Source: Frankineae bacterium MT45
GTDB taxonomy: Bacteria; Actinomycetota; Actinomycetes; Mycobacteriales; Jatrophihabitantaceae
Assembly: GCA_900100325.1 (NCBI GenBank)
Contig: LT629697.1
Location: 3,779,423-3,843,422, forward strand
DNA length: 64,000 bases
Direction of reading: 5' to 3'
The position numbers and the translations under genes were made by a program. Under the pieces are notes generated by a model that was not told the origin of the DNA, did no database searches, and was given only the letters and a program-made list of their open reading frames with translations. Numbering within the stretch: the first letter of the stretch is position 1; each line of letters opens with the position of its first letter. Positions 53,646-62,508 of this stretch are shown here, piece by piece.

Positions 53646-54472
53646 CAGACACACACCTCCTCATGGCAGGCCACTTCGGGCGCTGAGCCGATGGCCGAGC
53701 TCGTCGGGCAGCCAGCTTCGCGGGCCAGCGCTATCGCTAGCGGGCAGGCCACCTCGCCGGCCAGCGCCGCCGCCACCCGGTGATCGGCTCCGGCTCCGAC
53801 GACCAGCAGCGCCGCGGAACTCGCCAGTGATCGAAACCGCTCGTGCAGGCCACCGGCGACCAGTTCGCCACTCACGGCCAGCAACGGGCGGAGTGCCCGC
53901 GCCCGGGCCAGGACGTCGGCCAGCACGGCGGCGTCACGGGCGCGCGCCTCCTCCAGGGCCGCCGTCTGGGCGCGGGTCATCGAGAAGATCCAGTCCGGGT
54001 CCTGCCAGACCCGCACGACATGCAGCGGGCGCTGCTCGCCGATCGCTTCCCGCACCGCGAAGGCGAGCCCCGCGCGGCCCGACCTCGAGGTGGAGGCGGC
54101 GAGCAGCACCGGGGCATCCGCCGGCGCCGGGTGGCTGCCCGGCGGGACGAGGATCAGCGGGGCCGAGCAGTGGGCCGCCGCCTGGGCCAGGTCGTCGACG
54201 ACCCGGCCAAGGGCCGGCGCGTGGCCACCGATCACCACCGGCGTCGGGGCGCCGGTGTCGAAGAGATCCGCACCGGCCCGCACCGGAAGCCCCGGGCAGA
54301 TCAACGCCCCGACGCGCTCGACCTCGGCGACTTCCGGCCGGGAGGCCGGGGTGGCGTCGGCGCGGAAGACGAGAAGGCTCCCCAGATGGCGGTCGGCCCA
54401 CTCGCTGGCCCACCTGATCGCAGCGCCGTCAATCTCGGGATCGTCGTGAATCACCAGCGCGATGTCAGCCAT
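53645..54472 (-). CDS. Universal stress protein (tandem USP, second half better conserved)
   Basis: This is a 275-aa protein with two USP-like halves. The first (1-140) begins IALVIHDDPEIDGAAIRWASEWADRHLGSLLVFRAD and ends PLILVPPGSHPAP. The second has VLLAASTSRSGRAGLAFAVREA, LHVVRVW, a helical arm and LLVVGAGADHRVAAALAGEVACPLAIA. The ATP-binding G-2x-G-9x-G-S/T motif is only partly kept (GAGADHRVAAAL), so nucleotide binding is doubtful. The ATG at 54472 has GAGAGGA 7 bases upstream; the longer frame to 54604 is not needed. USPs are a large part of DosR regulons. It heads the USP-PNPOx unit and may run on into the second acg gene. Confidence 0.85.
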   Translation of the reverse strand: MADIALVIHDDPEIDGAAIRWASEWADRHLGSLLVFRADATPASRPEVAEVERVGALICPGLPVRAGADLFDTGAPTPVVIGGHAPALGRVVDDLAQAAAHCSAPLILVPPGSHPAPADAPVLLAASTSRSGRAGLAFAVREAIGEQRPLHVVRVWQDPDWIFSMTRAQTAALEEARARDAAVLADVLARARALRPLLAVSGELVAGGLHERFRSLASSAALLVVGAGADHRVAAALAGEVACPLAIALAREAGCPTSSAIGSAPEVACHEEVCV

Positions 54473-54701
54473 TGCCGGTTCCTCTCCGTGGTGGGGTCTC
54501 CGAAGCCGGAGGTCGTTCGAAGGTGCCCCCATCATCGGCACGCTCCGCGACCCGGCCCCAGGGTCGAAAGGACCGTCGCCGCGTGACTTTGGACTGGACC
54601 CCACCCGAGCGAGCTAGTCATGGAGGACGCAGAGGAAGTTGAGAGGAGATTCAGAGGAAGATTCCCTGCGAAGACCCTCGGCGGTCGGTCATGCTGGCTC
54701 G

Positions 54702-55445
54702 GTGACACTCACACCGCCACCACTGCAGGGACTGCACGGAGATGCCCTGCGTGCACTAGTCGTCGAGGACGAGCCGAACCTGGCCGACGTGCTGGTGCGG
54801 ATGCTGGCGTTCGAGGGCTGGCAGACGGCGAAGGCTGGCGACGGCGGCACCGCGCTGCGCGTGGCCCGCGACTTCAAGCCGGACGTGGTGGTCCTCGATG
54901 TGATGCTCCCGGACATCAGCGGCTTCGACGTGCTGCGGCGATTGCGCGAGGAGAACCCGACGGTGAGCGTGCTCTTCCTGACGGCCAAGGATTCGCTGGA
55001 GGACCGGATCGCCGGCATCACCGCCGGTGGCGATGACTACGTCACCAAACCCTTCAGCTTTCAGGAGGTGTCGGCCCGGCTGCGCGGGCTGGTGCGCCGG
55101 GCCGGGCTCACCCGGGCCGACAGCGGCGGCGGCCTTCGCGTCGGCGATCTGACCATGGACGAGGACGCCCGCGAGGTGCGCCGCGGCGGCAGCGTCATCG
55201 AACTGACGGCGACGGAGTTCGAACTGCTGCGCCTGCTGATGCGCAACCCCCGGGTGGTGCTCTCCAAGGCCCAGATCCTCGACCGGGTCTGGAGTTACGA
55301 CTTCGGTGGCGGAGGTCACGTCGTCGAGCTCTACATCAGCTATCTGCGGCGCAAGATCGATCTGGGGCGCGAGTCGATGATCCACACGGTGCGCGGGGTC
55401 GGCTACGTCCTCAAGCCCGCCACGGACGGCGGCGCTGAGACGTGA
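54702..55445 (+). CDS. OmpR/PhoB-type response regulator
   Basis: This is a 247-aa regulator. The receiver domain is LRALVVEDEPNLADVLVRMLAFEGW, with phospho-Asp in DVVVLDVMLPDISGFDVL, LFLTAKD and DDYVTKPFSFQEV. The winged helix follows: GDLTMDEDAREVRRGGSVIELTATEFELLRLLMRNPRVVLSKAQILDRVWSYDFGGGGHVVELYISYLRRKID...TVRGVGYVLKP. It resembles the TrcR/MprA/TcrA group. The GTG at 54702 is my choice because homology begins soon after. A TTG at 54639 is the longest start. It overlaps the downstream histidine kinase by 4 bases (GTGA), so the two are a cognate pair. It is divergent from the USP gene. Confidence 0.92.
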   Translation: MTLTPPPLQGLHGDALRALVVEDEPNLADVLVRMLAFEGWQTAKAGDGGTALRVARDFKPDVVVLDVMLPDISGFDVLRRLREENPTVSVLFLTAKDSLEDRIAGITAGGDDYVTKPFSFQEVSARLRGLVRRAGLTRADSGGGLRVGDLTMDEDAREVRRGGSVIELTATEFELLRLLMRNPRVVLSKAQILDRVWSYDFGGGGHVVELYISYLRRKIDLGRESMIHTVRGVGYVLKPATDGGAET

Positions 55446-56989
55446 CCCGCCTCTGGTCCCGGCTCCGCGGGGCGTTTAGGCGGCTGAGCCTGAGACGCCA
55501 GCTGCTGCTGGTGGTGCTCGGACTACTGCTGGCCAGTTCCGTCGCGCTCACCATCGCCACCTCGCTGGCCCTGCACGCCTACCTGGTGCGCAAGCTCGAC
55601 GAGCAACTAGTGGCGGCCGGCAACCGCTACTCGGTGTCGCTGGAGCACCCGAGTGACAACGACGCCGACAACGGTGGCTACTCCTCCGTCGTCGGTCAGC
55701 CGGTCGGCACCCTCGGCGCCCGGGTTCTCAACGGCCAGGTGACGGCGGCCGGCATCATCACCGACAACTCGAGCACCCGCTCGGTCTCCGCCCGCGACCA
55801 GCAGGTCATCGCCACCCTTCCGGACGGTGGTGCCCGCGATGTGAACCTCCCCGACCTCGGCGACTACCGGATCATCGTGACCGCCGGGCGGGACGGCGAC
55901 CTGCAGGTGGCCGGCCTCCCGCAGGGCCCAGTCGACGAGACGACCGACCAACTCATCCTCATCGAGGTGGTCGTCTTCGCGGTCGCGCTGCTCCTGACCG
56001 GAGTCGCCGCGGCCTTCTCCATTCGCCTCACCCTGCGCCCGATGGACCGGATCTCGCGGACCGCCCACCAGGTCACCGACCTGCCGCTGGGGCGGGGCGC
56101 GGTGACGCTCCCCGAGCCACTGCAGAACGAGGCGCCCGGCACCGAGATCGGGCAGCTCACCGACGCCGTGAATCAGATGCTGCAGCACATCGCCGGGGCC
56201 TTCGCCGAGCGGCAGGCGACGGAGGAGCTGCTGCGTCACTTCGTCGCCGACGCCAGCCACGAACTGCGTACCCCGGTGGCGGTGATCGCCAGTCACGCCG
56301 AATACCTGCAGATGACCGAGCCCGGCCTCTCCGGCAGCGGGGCCGAGGCGGTGGGTCGGATCCGGGCCGAGTCGGGGCGGATGGGTGAGTTGGTGCAGGA
56401 TCTGCTGCTGCTGGCGCGTCTGGACTCCGGCCGGCCGCTGCAGCGCGGGCCGGTCGACCTCACCCGGATCCTGCTCGATGCGGTGACCGACGGGCGGGCG
56501 CTGAGCCCGGACCACGAGTGGGAGTTGGAGCTTCCGGCCGAGGCGGTGCTGGCCGCCGGTGATGAGGCGTCGCTACGTCAGCTCATCGTGAATCTGGTCG
56601 CGAACGCGGTCCAGCACACGCCGTCCGGCACGACGGTGACCGTCTCGCTCGCCCGTCAGGACCAGTCCGCCGTCGCCATGGTCTGCGATGACGGGCCCGG
56701 GATCGCACCGGAGTTCCTGCCGCACGTCTTCGAGCGCTTCGCCCGCGGTGACGCTTCGCGGGGCCGCGGCGGTGGCGAGGGCGGCCTGGGACTGGCGATC
56801 GTCGCCGCGATCGCCCGCGCCCACGACGCCACCGTCAGCGTCGAGAGCCGGCCGGGGCGGACGTGCTTCACCCTCACCATCGCCCTGAGCCCTGCGGATG
56901 CCGCAGCCGCCGCCGACACCGATGCCGACACCGTGGCCGCCGCCGACACCAACGCCGCTGCTGCTGCCGACACCGCCGCCGACGAGTAG
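55442..56989 (+). CDS. Membrane histidine kinase (HAMP, HisKA, HATPase)
   Basis: This is the 515-aa cognate kinase of the upstream OmpR-type regulator. TM1 is near 18-42 (LLLVVLGLLLASSVALTIATSL), an extracytoplasmic sensor domain lies at about 45-170, TM2 near 172-196 (LILIEVVVFAVALLLTGVAAAFSI), then HAMP. The phospho-His is in FVADASHELRTPVAVIASHAEYL. The N-box is IVNLVANAVQHTPSGT, and the G boxes are CDDGPGIAPEFLPHVFERFARGD and GGEGGLGLAIV. It most resembles the TrcS/MprB-like actinobacterial kinases. The last 35 residues are a DNA-repeat-derived Ala/Asp/Thr tail (DTDADTVAAADTNAAAAAD), likely disordered. It starts with GTG. The signal is unknown. Confidence 0.92.
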   Translation: MTRLWSRLRGAFRRLSLRRQLLLVVLGLLLASSVALTIATSLALHAYLVRKLDEQLVAAGNRYSVSLEHPSDNDADNGGYSSVVGQPVGTLGARVLNGQVTAAGIITDNSSTRSVSARDQQVIATLPDGGARDVNLPDLGDYRIIVTAGRDGDLQVAGLPQGPVDETTDQLILIEVVVFAVALLLTGVAAAFSIRLTLRPMDRISRTAHQVTDLPLGRGAVTLPEPLQNEAPGTEIGQLTDAVNQMLQHIAGAFAERQATEELLRHFVADASHELRTPVAVIASHAEYLQMTEPGLSGSGAEAVGRIRAESGRMGELVQDLLLLARLDSGRPLQRGPVDLTRILLDAVTDGRALSPDHEWELELPAEAVLAAGDEASLRQLIVNLVANAVQHTPSGTTVTVSLARQDQSAVAMVCDDGPGIAPEFLPHVFERFARGDASRGRGGGEGGLGLAIVAAIARAHDATVSVESRPGRTCFTLTIALSPADAAAAADTDADTVAAADTNAAAAADTAADE

Positions 56990-57123
56990 CTGCCTGCTCA
57001 TCCGAAGCGGATGATGCCGCGCCCGCGGCCGACCGGGAAGTATCCGACGTGGAAGCCGGCACTGCGATCCGCGCCAGCGCGAAATTGGGCGCCAGCGCCG
57101 GCCTGACGTGAGGCGGGCGACCC

Positions 57124-58524
57124 GTGGCTGGACAGAACATCACCGAACCGAAGACGGGCGCCGCGCGGCGAATCCTGATACCGCTCGCCCTGGCCCAGTT
57201 CATCTGCAGCTTCGCCGGCTCGAATATGAACGTGATGATCAACGACATGAGCCGCGATCTCGACACGACGGTTCAGGGCATCCAGACGGCGATCACCATC
57301 TTCCTGCTGGTGATGGCCGCCCTGATGATCCCGGGTGGCAAGCTCACCGACCGGTTCGGACGCACCCGCTGCTTCACCGTCGGCCTGGTCGTCTACGGCA
57401 TCGGCGCCGTCCTCAGCGCCTTCGCTCCCGGCCTCGGGGTGCTCATCCTCGGCAACTCGATCCTGGAGGGCGTGGGCACGGCGCTGCTGATCCCGCCGGT
57501 GTACATCCTCACCACGCTCTTCTTCACCGAGGTCACCTCCCGGGCCCGCGCCTTCGGGGTGATCAGCGCACTCGGCGGGGTCGGCGCGGCGGCCGGTCCG
57601 CTGATCGGCGGCCTCATCACCTCGGCCATCAGCTGGCGGGCCGCCTTCATCTTCCAGGCCCTGGTCATCGTCGTGATCGTCCTGCTGAGCCGCACGATCA
57701 AAGACCCGCTCCCGCCCGACCCGACGCGCCCCTTCGACGTCGGGGGAACCGTGCTCTCCGGTCTGGGTCTGGTGCTCATCGTCATGGGGATCCTCGCCGC
57801 CGACAACAACGGCTGGCTGATGCTGGGCCTGATCGTCGCCGGGGCGCTGGTGCTGGTCTGGTTCTTCATCTGGATCCGGACCAAGGAGCGCGCGGGCAAG
57901 GAGGCACTCCTCTCGACGGCGCTCTTCCGCAACCGCACCTCGAACCTGGCTCTGGTAACTCAGAACGCGCAGTGGCTCATCCTGCTGGGAACATCGTTCA
58001 CGGTCGCCACCTATCTGCAGGTGGTGCGCGGCTACGACGCGATCCAGACCGGCGTAATCTTCACCGCGGCCACCCTCGGCCTGCTCATCTCCTCGCTCGG
58101 GGCGGAGCAGTTCGCCAAGCGGTGGTCGCAGCGGACACTCATCCTCCTCGGCTTCGTGATCACCATCGCCGGCATCGCGCTGCTGCTGGGGATGGTGCAC
58201 GGGTCGACGAGTCCGTGGGGCTTCGCGCCGGGGCTCGCCCTGATCGGCTTCGGTCTGGGGTTGATGCTCACGCCGTCGGTCAACGTGGTTCAGGGCAGTT
58301 TCACCGACGACCAGCAGGGCGAGATCTCCGGCCTGTCGCGCTGCATCTCCAACCTCGGCTCCTCGCTGGGCACTGCGATCGCCGGCACCATCCTGGTGGC
58401 CGACCTGAGTCACGGGGGCTACGCCGCGGCGATGGGCGCGCTGGCGGCGGCCGGTGTGATCGGCCTGGGGGCGGCCGCACTCCTGCCCCGTGACCGGCAC
58501 CGGGTGGGGGCGGCGACCGGATAG
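57124..58524 (+). CDS. MFS drug/metabolite exporter (DHA2-like)
   Basis: This is a 466-aa secondary transporter with 12-14 hydrophobic helices. It opens LIPLALAQFICSFAGSNMNVMINDMSRDLDTTVQGIQTAITIFLLVMAALMIPGGKLTDRFGRTRCF, including MFS motif A (GGKLTDRFGRTR). It later shows the antiporter-like ALGGVGAAAGPLIGGLITSAISWRAAFIFQ. The pattern fits the EmrB/QacA branch. The loop KDPLPPDPTRPFDVGG separates the halves. It starts with GTG after GAGGCGGGC. It is on the same strand, 134 bases after the histidine kinase, so it might be a target of that system. The substrate is not predictable. Confidence 0.88.
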   Translation: MAGQNITEPKTGAARRILIPLALAQFICSFAGSNMNVMINDMSRDLDTTVQGIQTAITIFLLVMAALMIPGGKLTDRFGRTRCFTVGLVVYGIGAVLSAFAPGLGVLILGNSILEGVGTALLIPPVYILTTLFFTEVTSRARAFGVISALGGVGAAAGPLIGGLITSAISWRAAFIFQALVIVVIVLLSRTIKDPLPPDPTRPFDVGGTVLSGLGLVLIVMGILAADNNGWLMLGLIVAGALVLVWFFIWIRTKERAGKEALLSTALFRNRTSNLALVTQNAQWLILLGTSFTVATYLQVVRGYDAIQTGVIFTAATLGLLISSLGAEQFAKRWSQRTLILLGFVITIAGIALLLGMVHGSTSPWGFAPGLALIGFGLGLMLTPSVNVVQGSFTDDQQGEISGLSRCISNLGSSLGTAIAGTILVADLSHGGYAAAMGALAAAGVIGLGAAALLPRDRHRVGAATG

Positions 58525-58632
58525 GCCGTCAATTCACTACGACAACCGCTGCCGCCGAATTTACCAATACGCGACGGCGATATTGTCATCCCATTCGGCC
58601 GCTAATTCCCGTCGATAATGCCCGGCTGACCG

Positions 58633-59022
58633 CTACCGCAGTTCTTCGTGGCTGCCACCATAAACGGCCAGGGCATAGACGACCAACCCACCGAGACCGA
58701 CATAGGTCAATGACCAGACCGGGTAGTACGGCATCCACCAGATCGAACTCACGGCCAAGCCCGCCCCGGCCAGAATTCCGATCCAGCGGCCGATCTGCGA
58801 CCCCTTGGCGACGGCGAACGACCCGACAAGCATGAGGATGGCGATGACCAGGTACGCCCAGCCGTAGGTGGTCAGACTCCGCCCGAGGAAGGCTCCTTCG
58901 AGGCTCTCGGTCTGATCACTGTGGGCAGCGAATGCCCAGATGGCGTCGAAGAAGCGCATGATTCCGCCAATTCCCAGCATGATGCAGGCAAAGACTCTCA
59001 TTCCCGAGCCCTTTTCGTTCAT
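58633..59022 (-). CDS. DUF7144-type four-TM membrane protein
   Basis: This is a 129-aa integral membrane protein with four hydrophobic helices: VFACIMLGIGGIMRFFDAIWAFAA, TYGWAYLVIAILMLVGSFAV, WIGILAGAGLAVSSIWWM and LTYVGLGGLVVYALAVYG. The early G-I-M-R-F-F-D-A-I-W-A and late V-W-S-L-T-Y-V-G-L-G pattern is that of the small actinobacterial DUF7144 family. Function is unknown. The ATG at 59022 is preceded by GGGGGA at 5 bases. The frame extends to 59052 without support. It is convergent with the MFS gene (108 AT-richer bases between, nothing recognised) and divergent from the GH15 gene across about 145 bases. Confidence 0.75.
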   Translation of the reverse strand: MNEKGSGMRVFACIMLGIGGIMRFFDAIWAFAAHSDQTESLEGAFLGRSLTTYGWAYLVIAILMLVGSFAVAKGSQIGRWIGILAGAGLAVSSIWWMPYYPVWSLTYVGLGGLVVYALAVYGGSHEELR

Positions 59023-59167
59023 GTTATTCCCCCATCGACGGGTCCAGACCAAATGTGTATCGTCACGTTACAGGAAAGAAAAGCGACTTCAAGGCGCAAA
59101 TAGCTCCAGCTGATGTAACGCACCCGAGAGTCATCGAATTTCGAGTCGACGCAGAGGACGATCGCAG

Positions 59168-61057
59168 ATGAGCGACTACCCCACCATTTCCGACCACGGC
59201 CTGATCGGCGACCTGCAGACGGCCGCCCTCATCGCGCGGGACGGCACGATCGACTGGTTCTGCGGCCCGCGCTTCGATTCACCGAGCCTCTTCGGCGCGC
59301 TGCTGGACTCCGAACGCGGCGGCCACCTGCGCACCCGGCCGGTGGGTGGGGCCTTTGACACCAAGCAGCTCTACCTACCGGAGACCGCCGTCCTCATCAC
59401 CCGCTTTCTCACCGAGACCGGCGTCGGCGAACTGGTCGACTTCATGCTGATCGCCGGCGAGCAGGCCAGCGATCAGCGCCGGCTGGTCCGGATGCTGCGC
59501 TGCGTGCGCGGCACGATGACCTTCGAAGTCGAGGTCGCACCGGCGTTCAACTACGGTCGCAGCAGTCATGAGGTGACCGTCTTCGACGACGGGGCGGTCT
59601 TCCGGGCCGGCGACAGCAGCGTCACGGTGAGCGCGGTCCGCGAGCCGGGCGACCCGCGGGTGCGCACCTCCGCGACTCGTGAGGGTGGCGCCGTCTCCGT
59701 ATCCCTCACCCTCAACGCCGGTGAGGTGCGCGGGCTGCTGCTCGAGACGAACTCGCCCGAGCCTCCGCGAGCCATCTCCACCGTGGAGATCGAGGACTAC
59801 TTCCACGAGACGGTGCAGTTCTGGCGTGATTGGTCGGCCCAGTCGACCTACCGTGGGCGCTGGCGGGAGGAGCTGCTCCGTTCGGCCATCACGCTGAAGT
59901 TGATGACCTACGCCCCTAGCGGCGGTCTCGTCGCGGCACCGACGGCCGCGCTCCCCGAGCAGATCGGCGGCGAGCGGAACTGGGACTACCGCTACACCTG
60001 GGTCCGGGACGCCTCCTTCTCGGTGCAGGCGCTGCTCGGGATGGGGTTCGCAGACGAGGCCGCCAAGTTCGGGCTCTGGCTGCGCCGGCGGGTACAGGAG
60101 CAGGCCGGCACCGGCGAGGGGCCGCTCGACATCATGTACCGGGTGGACGGCTCCTCTGAGCTCACCGAAGAGACGCTCGACCACTGGGAGGGGTACCGCG
60201 GCTCGGCGCCGGTCCGGATCGGCAACGGCGCGGCCAGCCAATTGCAGCTGGACATCTACGGCGAGGCCCTCGACAGCGTCTATCACCTGGATCAGGCCGG
60301 CATGAAGATCGGCCATCTCGGGTGGCTCGCGATCTGCGACCTGCTGGACTGGCTCGTCGACAACTGGGATCAGCCGGAGGAGGGGATCTGGGAGACCCGG
60401 GGCGGGCGGAAGGCCTTCACCTACGGACGCCTGATGACGTGGGTCGCCTTCGACCGGGCGATCCGCCTGGCCGCGCAGTACGGCCGGCCGGCCGCGACCG
60501 AGCGCTGGACCGCCGCCCGCGATGCCGTCTACGAGCAGATCATGACGCAGGGCTGGGACCCGCAGCGGCAGGCCTTCGTGCAGCAGTACGGCGAGCCGGT
60601 GCTCGATGCGTCGCTGCTGCGGATGGCCCAGGTCGGCTTCATCGCGCCGCAGGATCCACTCTGGCTCTCGACGCTGCAGGCGATGGACGAGGAACTGGTC
60701 ACCGACAGCCTCGTCTACCGCTACGACCCGGCCGCATCGCCGGACGGCCTGCGCGGCTCGGAGGGGACCTTCTCGCTCTGCAGCTTCGCGTATGTCGACG
60801 CACTGGCCCGCGCCGGCCGCCTCGACGACGCTCGCCTCACCTTCGAGAAGATGCTCACGTACGCCAATCCACTCGGCCTCTTCTCAGAGGAGATCGCGCC
60901 GACCGGCGAGCAGATCGGCAACTTTCCGCAGGCCTTCACCCATCTGGCCCTCATCGAGGCGGGATTGACCCTGGACGCCCAACTCGACCGGGCGGCCAGC
61001 CGGGCCCGCTCCAGCACCCCGGGAACGGCGCGGGCCTCGTTCTTCCTGGACGACTAA
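59168..61057 (+). CDS. Glycoside hydrolase family 15 protein (glucoamylase/trehalase-like)
   Basis: This is a 629-aa cytoplasmic enzyme. The N-terminal super-sandwich domain begins YPTISDHGLIGDLQTAALIARDGTIDWFCGPRFDSPSLFGALLD. The (alpha/alpha)6 barrel carries GERNWDYRYTWVRDASFSVQALLGMGF, EEGIWETRGGRKAFTYGRLMTWVAFDRAI (probable general acid Glu) and EGTFSLCSFAYVDALARAG, LFSEEIAPTGEQIGNFPQAFTHLALIEAGL (probable base Glu). Actinobacterial members include trehalases and glucoamylases, so the substrate is an alpha-glucan or trehalose. There is no signal peptide. AGAGGA lies 9 bases before the ATG. It probably forms a single-gene unit. Confidence 0.93.
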   Translation: MSDYPTISDHGLIGDLQTAALIARDGTIDWFCGPRFDSPSLFGALLDSERGGHLRTRPVGGAFDTKQLYLPETAVLITRFLTETGVGELVDFMLIAGEQASDQRRLVRMLRCVRGTMTFEVEVAPAFNYGRSSHEVTVFDDGAVFRAGDSSVTVSAVREPGDPRVRTSATREGGAVSVSLTLNAGEVRGLLLETNSPEPPRAISTVEIEDYFHETVQFWRDWSAQSTYRGRWREELLRSAITLKLMTYAPSGGLVAAPTAALPEQIGGERNWDYRYTWVRDASFSVQALLGMGFADEAAKFGLWLRRRVQEQAGTGEGPLDIMYRVDGSSELTEETLDHWEGYRGSAPVRIGNGAASQLQLDIYGEALDSVYHLDQAGMKIGHLGWLAICDLLDWLVDNWDQPEEGIWETRGGRKAFTYGRLMTWVAFDRAIRLAAQYGRPAATERWTAARDAVYEQIMTQGWDPQRQAFVQQYGEPVLDASLLRMAQVGFIAPQDPLWLSTLQAMDEELVTDSLVYRYDPAASPDGLRGSEGTFSLCSFAYVDALARAGRLDDARLTFEKMLTYANPLGLFSEEIAPTGEQIGNFPQAFTHLALIEAGLTLDAQLDRAASRARSSTPGTARASFFLDD

Positions 61058-61098
61058 TCCCCTGTCTTTTACAGCCCGTTACGGCTGCCGACAGGCGG

Positions 61099-62334
61099 TC
61101 AGCCGACGTCGATCAGCCCGGCCGGATCGACGAGCGACACGGACGACCCCCAGGAGGTCGAGCCGGAGGCCGCTGCCGCGAGCAGGCGGGCGGCGGCCGG
61201 ACCAATCCAGGTGACCGCGGAGATGTCGATAGTGATCGACGCGGCCGCCGCCGGATCCCCACCGGCCGCCTGCCGCACGTCGTAGACGAACTCCTCGATG
61301 GCGATGAAGTCGATCTCCCCCCGCAGCCAGACGGCGAGGCCGTCAGACGGGGTGATGCTCAACTGCTGAATCGGTGAGGAGGGAGCCCGGTGATGCCCGA
61401 GCAGGTTCAGGTCGAAGTCCTGCGAGAGCAGGGTGAGCGCCCGCGTGCCCCGACTGCTGTTCCCGGCCTCATCGAGCGGCGGACTGAAGACCCCGATGCC
61501 GAACTGCCCGGGTTTTACGGCCACAATGCCGCCACCGACGCCGGATTTGGCCGGCATCCCCACCCGGAAGGCCCACTCACCGGCCCGGTCGTACATCCCG
61601 CAGCTGGTCATGATGGAGAGCGTCTGACGAGCCACCTCGGCTGGGACGACCTGCTCGTCGGTCAGCGGATTCACCCCGACATTCCCGAGCGTCGCCCCCA
61701 TCACGGCGAGGTCGGCCGCCGTCACCCGCAGCGCGCACTGCCGGAAATACACGTCCGTGGCGTCCTGCACGTCCCGTGGCAGTACGCCGGCGGCCAGGGT
61801 GAGGTGACCCAGGGCGCGGTTGCGGTGCCCGGTATCGGACTCCGAGGCATAGACCCGCTCGTCCAGTTCGAGTTCCCGTCCGGCGAAGGCCGAGAGGGAA
61901 GCCCGGATCCGCTCGAAGCGCTCGGCCGGCGTCGCCGCATCGACGAGCGCAGAGGTGACGATCGCGCCGGCATTGATCAGCGGATTGGCCGGGCGTCCAC
62001 CGGTATCGAGGCTGATGGCGTTGAAGGGTTCACCGCTCGGCTCGAAGCCGACGTGGCGGTGCACCTCATCGACGCCGAGGTCGGCCAGCGCGAGCGCGTA
62101 GACGAAGGGCTTCGAGATCGACTGGATGGTGAACTCGGCGTCCGAGGAGCCCGCGCTGTACTGATGCCCCAGCACGCTCATGGCCGAGATGCCGAAGAGC
62201 TGCGGATCGGCCAGCGCGAGTTCGGGGATGTAGTCGGCGACCGTGCCCGACTCCACCTCCGCCGCCCGGCGCAGCACGTTCTCCAGCGCCTCAGTCACCG
62301 GATTGCGTCCGGCACCGGTTGGGTCGAGCGGCAC
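61099..62334 (-). CDS. glsA: Glutaminase A with C-terminal STAS domain
   Basis: This enzyme hydrolyses glutamine to glutamate and ammonia and has the beta-lactamase-like glutaminase fold. The 411-aa protein has GTVADYIPELALADPQLFGISAMSVLGHQYSAGSSDAEFTIQSISKPFVYALAL, with the catalytic Ser in SISK, PFNAISLDTGGRPANPLINAGAI, and AGEWAFRVGMPAKSGVGGGIVAVKPGQFGIGVFSPPLDEAGNSSRG. Residues 320-411 are an extra STAS-like domain (SDGLAVWLRGEIDFIAIEEFVYD, ASITIDISAVTWIGPAAARLL), as in other long actinobacterial GlsA, perhaps regulatory. A GTG start has GGGAGG 7 bases upstream. It is divergent from an Anbu-type peptidase across a 174-base region holding a perfect palindrome. Confidence 0.94.
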   Translation of the reverse strand: MPLDPTGAGRNPVTEALENVLRRAAEVESGTVADYIPELALADPQLFGISAMSVLGHQYSAGSSDAEFTIQSISKPFVYALALADLGVDEVHRHVGFEPSGEPFNAISLDTGGRPANPLINAGAIVTSALVDAATPAERFERIRASLSAFAGRELELDERVYASESDTGHRNRALGHLTLAAGVLPRDVQDATDVYFRQCALRVTAADLAVMGATLGNVGVNPLTDEQVVPAEVARQTLSIMTSCGMYDRAGEWAFRVGMPAKSGVGGGIVAVKPGQFGIGVFSPPLDEAGNSSRGTRALTLLSQDFDLNLLGHHRAPSSPIQQLSITPSDGLAVWLRGEIDFIAIEEFVYDVRQAAGGDPAAAASITIDISAVTWIGPAAARLLAAAASGSTSWGSSVSLVDPAGLIDVG

Positions 62335-62419
62335 GTCGAAACCTCCCTATGTCTCGCATCATTGGACACCAGAGGAGCGGATCGTCCATTGGTTCTGGGC
62401 AGAATTCGTCCAGAGTTCA

Positions 62420-62438
62420 CATCGGGTCAGACCCGATG
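62420..62438. promoter_or_regulatory. Perfect 19-bp palindrome between glsA and the Anbu-like gene
   Basis: CATCGGGTC-A-GACCCGATG has 9-bp arms around a single base, in the divergent intergenic region (86 bases from the glsA start, 71 from the peptidase start). It is a strong operator candidate that could co-regulate both genes. Confidence 0.6.
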
Positions 62439-62508
62439 CCGTTACCATCTGCTCGGGCTGACTCTACGTTCTGACGAGCCGGCCACAACCAAAGAATCGG
62501 GAGCCGCT

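Noticed and set aside
56998-58500. 500-codon minus-strand frame opposite the MFS gene
   Set aside because: It is extremely polar (Asp/Glu/Arg/Gln/His) shadow of a hydrophobic gene. The plus frame has a clear MFS motif A.
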